Assembly (NCBI RefSeq): GCF_000003605.2
Contig: NW_003123408.1
Span: 44,812-55,642, forward strand
Length of the DNA: 10,831 nucleotides
Direction: 5' to 3'
From: Saccoglossus kowalevskii
Lineage: Eukaryota > Hemichordata > Enteropneusta > Harrimaniidae
The translations under genes were made by a program, and so were the position numbers. The number at the start of each line of letters is the position of its first letter. The stretch's first letter is position 1. Below, piece after piece: positions 1 to 8,100 of the stretch. The notes beneath the pieces were generated by a model that made no database searches, was not told the DNA's origin, and saw nothing but the letters and a program-made list of their open reading frames with translations.

Positions 1-300
1 TTACCAAAATGACAAAAATATTCACCAAAATTAGAGAATAAGATATCATTACAAAATGAACATATCTGAGAGAGTCCACATGTAGTACCTATATATGTAA
101 TACCAAAGCAATTGCGGTTTCAACAAGAAGTCGAAAATATCACTTTTTACTAAAAATGACAAAAATATTCACCAAAATTAGAAAATTGAAGATATCATCA
201 TGAAATGAACAAATCTGAGAGAGGTCTACCCAAGGTACATATACACCAAGTATCAAAGCATTCAGGCTTGTAGTTTTCAAGAAGAAGTCGAAAAAGTAAA
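1..300 (+). repeat. Two degenerate direct-repeat units, about 150 bp each
   Basis: Unit 1 starts at 1 and unit 2 at about 147. Shared blocks in the same order are ATGACAAAAATATTCACCAA, then GATATCAT, AAATGAAC, ATCTGAGAGAG, ATCAAAGCA/ACCAAAGCA and AGAAGTCGAAAA. The offset grows from about 146 to 157, so there are indels between units. The composition and the ATGAACA-TATCTGAG theme resemble dispersed repeats I recall from mollusc genomes; the family is not named with certainty. Unit 1 may begin left of the window. Confidence 0.7.
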
Positions 301-383
301 ACATTGACACGGACGACGACGGACAATCACTCATATGATAAGCTCCGCTCGACAAAGTCGACAGCGGAGCTAAAAAAAAAAAA
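301..383 (+). mobile_element. Retroelement-like 3' tail: GACGGAC motif, stem-loop, poly-A
   Basis: A short CGGACGACGACGGAC run is followed by a hairpin with a perfect 9-bp stem (AGCTCCGCT 341-349 with AGCGGAGCT 363-371) and an inner CGAC/GTCG stem. An A12 run follows at 372-383. A hairpin followed by poly-A suggests the 3' end of a retroposed element on the plus strand. Together with the two repeat units to its left it probably forms one element, inserted just past the gene's poly-A site. No coding part is visible. Confidence 0.6.
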
Positions 384-449
384 CAATTCACCCACACAGC
401 CACTCTTGAGAGGAAGTTTACAGCAGCACCAACTCCATTCCAATTACTA

Positions 450-455
450 TTTATT
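450..455 (-). terminator. Canonical polyadenylation signal AATAAA
   Basis: The plus strand reads TTTATT. I found no other copy on the minus strand between the stop codon and position 1. A G/T-rich stretch (GGAGTTGGTGCTGCTGT) follows 8-24 nt downstream in the sense direction, as expected of a downstream element. Cleavage would fall near 425-440. Confidence 0.65.
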
Positions 456-839
456 AAGACGAAAAAGATAATTACAAAACACTAAACATTGAGAAAATAG
501 TGTCACAAGAAATGGAGCAAGATTTGACTGAATAAAAAATAAAAAGTTGGCTTTCCAAGTTAGTGCAAATAAAACCCCTGTAACACAGCAATAAAAGGTA
601 GCAAGATGGCAGAAATTCTCAAATTCAAAATTGCGGGCTGTGCATCTTCAAAGAGTCACAAAATACAATTGAAAAAATAACAAAGTTTGAAGTTTTACAG
701 TCGTAATGTGTATTCAGTATTCAAAATAGAAACTCTGTATAAACACTTGTTTAAATTCAAACTCAACAGTAGTGCATATGGAATGAAGATGAAATGCACT
801 TCTCAACAAAAACTCAAAAGTTGAAATTCCTTAAAATCC

Positions 840-847
840 TATTTACA
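840..847 (-). promoter_or_regulatory. Pumilio-type RNA motif TGTAAATA in the 3' UTR
   Basis: An exact match to the TGTANATA consensus in the mRNA sense, 878 nt after the stop. PUF proteins bound to such motifs typically repress or destabilise mRNAs. Chance occurrence in AT-rich DNA is fairly likely, so the pairing with the second site matters more than either site alone. Confidence 0.35.
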
Positions 848-921
848 CAAGCTTCAAACCCAAATTGAAAAATTGGCAAAATATTGGTCGACGATTGCAT
901 AAAATCTAAATCTCAGAATGT

Positions 922-929
922 TATATACA
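922..929 (-). promoter_or_regulatory. Pumilio-type RNA motif TGTATATA in the 3' UTR
   Basis: An exact match to the preferred PUF consensus TGTATATA in mRNA sense, 74 nt upstream of the second motif. The same caution about AT-rich background applies. Confidence 0.4.
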
Positions 930-1130
930 ATACATGAAACTTGCAAAATTCTTAATCGCATGCCATCAAGCAACAATGCTGCCAACAGTGTTAAAGCTAA
1001 AGTGGTTAAAAAAACTTTAAAGGGGCATGAATATAGAAAACCATGCTATCTTAACATCTGAAATTGCATTCAAATCTCACTCAAACGGGAGAAATTTAAA
1101 CACGCAAAAATGAATAGAACCTAAACAGAC

Positions 1131-1136
1131 TTTAAT
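1131..1136 (-). terminator. Possible proximal polyadenylation signal ATTAAA
   Basis: This is the common variant hexamer, with a short TGCGTGTTT stretch about 25 nt downstream in sense. Its use would give a 3' UTR of about 600 nt that lacks both Pumilio-type motifs. The hexamer alone is weak evidence in AT-rich DNA. Confidence 0.25.
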
Positions 1137-1724
1137 ATTTCCCCAAAATGACAAATTACACAACGAAAATAATTAACAAAATAGCTTATACATATTGAAT
1201 CTGTAGTTACTGTTGTACAATCCTAACAATTAAAAGATAATACACATCCATGTTCAAGTTCAACAGGGACGAAATTCAAACCCAACTATGAATAAACTAG
1301 CCCCGACACTGCTGTATCAGCAACATTTCTTTTTTTTAAATTATCTTTTAAACATGCCTGAAAGTGCAAAGCGAAACAAATGTCTCATGTTCTCAAAAAA
1401 ATAAGGTCACCTGATTTTTCTAAAGCATTTACAAAAAAAGTTTCTGAAAAATTTCTCTCAAAAATTCTATCTTTAAAGGAAATAGTTGAAGGATGTAGAA
1501 ATTCTCTTTTTAAACCCACTGTAAAATAATATATTACAAGTAGTTGAAGATAAAATAATAGTTTATAGTGAATATATTCACAAAATTGTCTACATAATTT
1601 GTTATTGCATTTACACAACTATAAAATTGATACAGCAGTGCAGAGAAGGAGGGGGGGATTAGACAACAAAACTTGTCAATACTATTCTAGTAGATAATCA
1701 AACACAAACATAAAATTTAAATAC

Positions 1725-2190
1725 TTAGTATTGGTATCCTTGATAACCCTGACCATATTGTTGACCCTGGCCTTGACCCCAACCACTCTGGCTTCCTCCG
1801 CCACCAGTGCTGCCACCACCCCAGCTACTCTCCTGGTTTCCGCTCCATCCAGACTGCTGTGGCTGTTGACCACCTCCACTACCCCATCCACTAGGCTGAG
1901 TGCTATTACCACTCCAACTGCCACCTTGTTGGCTGCCACCTCCCCAGTTGTTGCTGCCGGATTCCCAGCTTCCCTGGCCGCTATTCCAGGTATTTTGTTG
2001 CGAGCCCCAACCTCCTTGGGATCCGCCACTGCCGGCATACTGGCCACCACCAGAATTCCAGGAGCTACCATTTCCTTCGGCATTCCAGGTGTTGCTTCCA
2101 CCGCCGCCGCCACCACCACCCGAGTTCCAGGAGCCAACACCAGAACTCCATGGGTCTGGGCCTTCGCCACCTGGTCCAGGAACCTTAGGC
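1725..2190 (-). CDS. TRNAU1AP: Last coding exon: Gly/Ser/Trp/Gln-rich low-complexity tail and stop
   Basis: 466 nt of coding sequence. The acceptor is GTTCATTAG|GCC, and the exon ends in TAA at 1725-1727. After PKVPGPGGEGPDPW (from residue 152), nearly all residues are G, S, W, N, Q or T. There are 13 Trp in about 150 residues, mostly as GSW, SGW, NTW or SSW, spaced about 7-14 apart. An eight-Gly run lies at 2097-2120, and the end is Tyr/Gln-rich (QQYGQGYQGYQY). There is almost no Lys or Arg and only a few Glu. It is predicted to be disordered. The exon is much more GC-rich than its surroundings because of the Gly codons. The Met codon at 2255 is in frame but lies in the intron upstream of the acceptor, so it is not taken as a start. 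Confidence 0.9.
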
Positions 2191-5100
2191 CTAATGAACG
2201 GGGAAAAAATAAATACAACACGATTAGGCCTATATAGAACCAGTATGCTGCCCACACTGGAGTAAACATTTTTGCAACTTCAAATAGCCACATATAGATA
2301 AATGCACTATTCAACAATGCAGTGAAGCACAATGTTAATACAACTGAAATGTAATAAACTAGCCATGGATGGCACAGTCCCCATTAGTTATCCAATTTAG
2401 AATGTATAGCTTTGTTTATGATCATCAAACAAGTACTTGTCCATATCAAGAAATAATGCTCTGGGACCATGAATAATTAAAACAAAATGGCCACCAGTCA
2501 GAAGTTTTGAAGACATCTGAATATCTATCTACGACATGATGAACATAAAATTTGAAAATAATCCGCAGAATCATGTCAGATACAGCTCTCGTCATTAAAA
2601 CAAAATGGCCATCAGTCTGCCACTTTGAATCTGATCTGAAAAAAACAAAATTACATGCATAAAAGACCAACAATGTCTCATGAATCAAGTTTGAAATGCC
2701 AGATTGATAATTTTTCAGTAGAAAAGTAGTTGCCAATCAGCCATTTTGAAAGCATCCGCGACACAAATTGATGTGCATCCAGGGCTTAAAAAACGCATGG
2801 AAATTGTATACTCGCAAGAGATTCAAATGACAACCCAAGCATTTTAAATACAACCAAGTTTATGTAAACTCACTTTTTTGGTGTAGCAATACTGACGCGC
2901 AGAGAACGTCCACCGAGACCCGACGCATTCTGCATCTCATTTAAGGCTCTTTGCTGTTCCTCTTCGCTTCCAAATCGGACGAAACCAAATCCACGGGACA
3001 TCCCAGCATTATCCATTATAACTTAAGAATTGAAGAAAAAACAAAATTACTACACGTTTGCATTTAGAAATTCAACGAACATAGCAGCCTCAAGGGTCTT
3101 GACAAATTGGCACCCATTTAAAAATTGAATAAAACCCCTAAATGGGGGCTGCAAGGTGAAGAAAACTTTGCATCAAAAATAAAATAAAATGCACACAAAG
3201 TAACACAAGATTAAGATTGCGAGAAATGTATACTCAAATGTTAACATGTGCAGATTCAATTGCACAACCAAGACAACAAACCCTGAATTCAACTCTTCAT
3301 TCTAGTTTTTGAATATTGGGCCCCAAATCTTTCATGTTCTTGGAAGTACTAATACATTACAAACGTTCATTATTACATGAGGGTTCATTTGTCCCCTAGT
3401 GGTACACTACCCTTTGTAAATGTCTTGGGGTAAACCAGATTGATTCTGCTTGTACAGAAATAATGAACAATGCAAATAGTGGAATGCTTACTATTGGAGC
3501 AAGACCCGACCCCCCCCCCCCACACCTTGTATTGAATTCTTGGTTGTGCAGAAGAGAAATACTACAAATAATTTATTCCTATGGCAAAGCACCAGAAATG
3601 TTAATAAAGGTACAGAGGACTACCGGAAGAATGACAAAACATGAAACTGGAAAGACTTGATGAAAAATAAATGCAATGTTATTTTGCCATTAAACAATCT
3701 CTTGTAAACTCTGGAAATGAAATCTGAAATGGATGCCAATTGTCTGGAGAGATTTATTTCGAGTTACTGAATTTCTATTGTAGTTGACTGAAATACAAGC
3801 CGAAGACAAGCCAGAATAAGGACATTGTAAGCTGGGCACAAAGGGAGTATTTGAATACAATGCAGACATGCAGTTAATTTTATGTTCTGTATTATCGTGC
3901 ACTAAAATACAGGACATGCTCTAAGGTAGTTACAAAACTAGCTCAGAATCCTAAAAGAAACCCTTTGTGCATCACAATCTAAAATTTGAGGATGCTATGT
4001 GGGAAAACCAATAAATGTCTTTAAAATTTCCATCACAGCAAAATCCTGAAAAGAAATCTCAAAACGATGAAAGTCAAAATTACAACCACTCAATATTGCA
4101 TGTAAAGTGAAATACAAGATCATCACTTTCGGTGAATAAATGCATGCAAGAAATTATAGATAGCAGAGTCATCTTTGGTTGTAAATCGATGGCAGCGATA
4201 TCAACCGATGTCGTTTTGCTCCAGCGAGATCTGCATCTCCACTACCATTGCTCAGTCTTCTCTGCATCCGTTCAGGAGGTAAAACGAAAACCCTACGCTA
4301 AATTTGAAATGCATGAAACCTAGCAATAAACAGATAAAGCTACGTGATGCATATTGTTTCAAAGTAGACTGCTAAATTGATCACAGCGAGATTATTGAAA
4401 GTACAATAGATCAACAAATGAGTCATTTGTTTAAGTTCCAGCGGAATGGTAAACTATGCAATTTCAATAATCTCTCAAGAAGACATCTCATGCCGGGTTT
4501 GCAACGGACGTTGATGGGAAGTAATGCTGTATATAGTAACAATGGAAATCAAAGGACAATTTGCAAAAGTTCTGTTCAAAATTCAAGACTTAAAATGTGC
4601 AACAGTCAAAATTATCCCAAAAAGCTATGCATACCGAATAATGTTAGCTAGCAAAATGAAAGTTCTGTTCAAATTGAAAATTCACCAATAAAATGTCAAA
4701 GACATACAGAAAATTTCTGGAAAAGTATCTTGTCAGAAATAAATTTACATCGGAAAATTTCTGAAAATTATAAAAAAAAAAATAGATTTCTCTGAAAAAA
4801 ATCTCTTGAAAAGAAAATTTTCTGTCTCTGATTGTTACCTCCATCAACCCACTGCTAGAGGGCCGAAATCTCTGGGAAGCCGCTCTCCCAGTAGTCGCAT
4901 GATGGATGCATGTGACTGATCTGTGGAGAGAATGGCAAGGGATTCATTATGTATGGTATAAAAGCGATTATGTGTGCGAGTCAGTGATACGACTAAGCTA
5001 CTTGTTAGCTAAATTGACAGATTTAGAAGTTTCCATGGAAAGAAGAAAAATTGCTGATGGGGAAAAAATAAACTCGAATAGACTAGTACACATGTAGTAA

Positions 5101-8100
5101 ATAACTTACTGGCAGTTTTATTTTGCCCATTTTTAAAATAAAACTGGCTAAATATACAGTTAATTTAATATACCAATTGCTTTATAGTTCTGCTAAAATG
5201 AAATCTCCTTATTCAGCAATCAAGACTAAGCCAGTGATAGTTGTATAAACAAACGTTTAATATTACCGGTGTTGTATATTGGAACAGTGCATTACTAGTA
5301 TGACAACTAGGCAATCATTACAATGGCAAAGCAAATGTTGAAAGCATGAAAAACTGGAAGTGTGATGAGCCAAGCAGAATCTAACAAAATTATACTTTCA
5401 ATCAGTAAAATAAGTGAAACAAAAATACAGCCAGGGAAGGCAAACTGTTAGAGCAGAACAATTGAGGCTACAATTAACTCAAAGATGGGTGTTCTATTTA
5501 TAGAGTTGCCTTCAATAAATGTTTCGAGACAATTTACACATTTACCTGCCACAATTATTCTTACAGAATATATACAATAGTTCTTACAAGAAAGTGGTGT
5601 ATATGCATAATGCTAGCTAAAAACTGGCATTTGTTGGAAACTTCTAAAACTGTCAACATACCAGGGCAAGGGGCACTACATGTTACCGTACGTACGTCAT
5701 GCACCATAAAGAGGTTAAGGTGAAAAACTTAATATAGTAAGAAATCTGAATTTTTGCAGGTGCATACACCCAGCTAACAATTCAATTGAGAATCGCTAAG
5801 TAATAACGCTTATCTGATTGATACCAACACTAGAATCTAATACAAAGTGGAAGCATTATTCATAGAAAATGGGGAAGGGGACAATCAATTGTTAAGTTAC
5901 AAGTTAGTTTCCTATCAGATTTACACATCTTTCACTACTGTAGTAGTCCCATCATGTTTCTACAACCATCTATGCACATTCAGTTAATAAATGAATGAAT
6001 GAATTTAGCCCACCACATTACACTACGGAATACAGGCAATTAGAATCTAAATGACAGACAGTCAATATGAAAGTCAAATAGCATTTAAAGTTCAATCTAC
6101 AACAGCAGTTGATATATCTAACGTGCACTTTGAATATCTAATTTGTTTTGTTAGAAAGTACTACATCTGACAATAATTTTTTTAATCAATTCGAAATTTT
6201 CCCTATTCTGGTGTCTAGTTTAACAATCCTGCTGATTTCAAAAGCAAAAAGTTTTATTATAGACAAACTCCACAATATACACCAAACCTGAATTCCACAC
6301 CAACCTACCTTTAGCCCCTTTAATAGAAGGGTAACGTCGACTGAAGAAATTATAGAGGGCATAGTCGTCAACTTCTGGGCTCAACTCCCCAACAAAAAGA
6401 GAAAACTCTTTTCGGTTAAAGCTTTGAAAATAAACAAAATTAAACAAGTCAATTCACCTGAAGAAAACAATTTAATTTTAGGTATAGTTTCTCAATTGTC
6501 CTGGGGTATATATACATGTACATCAATATACAAGTTATATTTGCTCTATTAGTAGCGTATGCACTTGTGCGGCATTTTAATACACGATACAAAAAATAAT
6601 TTTTGATTACAATTTAATTGTAGCTGTGTATTATATTAGAGCAGATACAGTTTATATACTGTATATACAATGTTAAAGTGTACACAGCTCTAGAAGTAAG
6701 AATAACCTAAATTACAGCATGCTCAGGCAGAACCAGTTTTATATTTTTATTTTGTATTTGTATCTGTACTGAAATTATTGCTTATGTCACAGTAGCATTT
6801 TTTAAAGATCAGAATTGATTATGGAATATTTAGTGACCAGTTCAAATCGTGCAGACATAGTACTAAAATTGGACCAATGTGGTACATGCAACTTTATTTG
6901 GGAGTTGTGCAGAACTGTAAAATGTACAGGATTTGGCTCATATCCAAGGACAATAGGCTAAATACATACACATGATAGACAGTGATATATTCGGAACATT
7001 TTAATCGCCAGCATCCCTTGCTTTAATTTGTTATGAAGCAAAAATTACATCAAAATTAAACTGCTGTTTGTTTTATCTAGGCTTGTTCAATTGATTCAGT
7101 AAAGTGTGCACCACAATACCAGCAGCTGATTTGCTATGAAGACTAGCAACTAAGGATTGACTATCAATAGTGAAAATCAAATTTAACGCCCAAATACAGG
7201 GACCATAATCAAATCATAAATTGGCTGTTACTATAGTTTGAAACTAGTCAAAATCCAACAGGTAGAAAATAACGTATATTTTGTGAAGTTTATTTTTGGC
7301 TAGTATACTCTATAGTAAAAGCCAAGCCTAGCCAATTGATAAACAATCCAGGCCTCCAGAGCTTTGCAGGGGCTACCCTAAAACCCTCACTTTAGCAGTG
7401 GTTTAGATTTGTAGTTCATATGAATGTGGCACAAACGAAAAGACAAAATGTGATAGGCATAGAGATCTAGAAACCAGTTCACACTAACCGACACAGATAA
7501 ACACTTGGGTACTGAGAAAGGGACAGACTTAAACTCAGGCACGCAGGCAGGAGAAAGGAAAAGAAAAGAAAGACAGACAACTAAAAGGTGGACTAATTAC
7601 CAGACCCTAAAAGAATGGAACACGTTTTAATTAAATTTGGAATAAACTGGGAAACAAAAACAGAAAGTAAAATCCCGAACAGGTTGCTGTTCAGAGGTCT
7701 GAAAGGCTGCATTGTACCTTTTGGGATCAGCTGGTCCTCCTGTAGCCCCAGCAGCTCTACAGAAAAAAATAAAATTAAAACTAGCTAGCACTCCTTGCTT
7801 TAGAAGCTGTATGGTTTGCTCATTTTATAGGAAGCCCTCAATATGTAAAGCAATACAGGCCATATATCATACAGAACAGTTTTACAATATTCAGGCCGAA
7901 AGCAAGCTAAAAATTAACTAGCATTTCTATAGTTTTGATAACCAGTTCATAGCATTTTATGAAATCAAATCCCTGAATTAAACACAGGATTGTTAAATAC
8001 ACTAGTCGGAGACTAACAATGCAAGGGGTTTTGTTAAGTACGCAGCAACATTGAAAAAGCAGGCCAAAAATAGGTTGCAAGTCTTAAATAAACTAAGTAG

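Larger units (their letters stand above)
430..1724 (-). other. 3' untranslated region of the SECp43-like gene (inferred extent)
   Basis: This stretch runs from the stop codon to about 20 nt past the only canonical AATAAA on the minus strand downstream of the stop. It is AT-rich and has no convincing coding sequence on either strand. It contains two TGTANATA Pumilio-type motifs (840-847, 922-929), a pyrimidine-rich patch just after the stop (1641-1657), and a variant ATTAAA at 1131-1136 that could serve as a proximal poly-A signal. The 3' end is inferred without transcript data. Confidence 0.65.
3022..6308 (-). other. Large intron splitting RRM2 (3287 bp)
   Basis: Bounded by GTAGGT and TTAAG. 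The sequence is AT-rich. It contains a C12 run (3510-3521), A-rich quasi-palindromes around 4707-4824, a 12-bp perfect hairpin at 5113-5146 and an AATG microsatellite of about three units near 5991-6003. Short open frames of 60-80 codons occur on both strands but none resembles a known protein. No nested gene, tRNA or snoRNA could be supported. Confidence 0.85.

Noticed and set aside
140-403. Minus-strand open frame over the left repeat
   Set aside because: It lies in the repeat and hairpin/poly-A tail, has Phe/Lys runs from simple sequence and no recognisable motif.
2191-2255. Upstream Met at 2255 as the start of a separate small Gly-rich gene
   Set aside because: The extra residues are intronic. 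The AG acceptor at 2191-2192 joins in phase with the RRM2 exon, giving a continuous family-like protein.
1731-2265. Long plus-strand open frames rich in Thr/Leu/Pro opposite the tail exon
   Set aside because: They are the complement of Gly/Ser/Trp codons, which rarely give stops on the other strand. They carry no domain, and the minus frame is proven by splice phase and the SECp43 match.
1682-2332. Alternative minus-strand frame of 216 codons over the same exon
   Set aside because: It is a shifted reading of the Gly-rich repeats with Val/Ala runs. It does not join in phase with RRM2.
2446-2736. 96-codon minus-strand open frame in the last intron
   Set aside because: It is made of the CAAAATGGCC repeat units and has no homology I recognise or start context of note.
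3510-3521. C12 homopolymer as a functional G-quadruplex element
   Set aside because: A single homopolymer run in a large intron with no further G-runs nearby; most likely simple-sequence slippage.
4110-4130. GTGATGA box on the minus strand as a possible C/D snoRNA
   Set aside because: No CTGA D box or terminal stem at a suitable distance.
4872-4891. CTGGGA...TCCCAG hairpin as part of a tRNA-like or SINE head
   Set aside because: No A-box or B-box promoter pattern or cloverleaf could be built around it.
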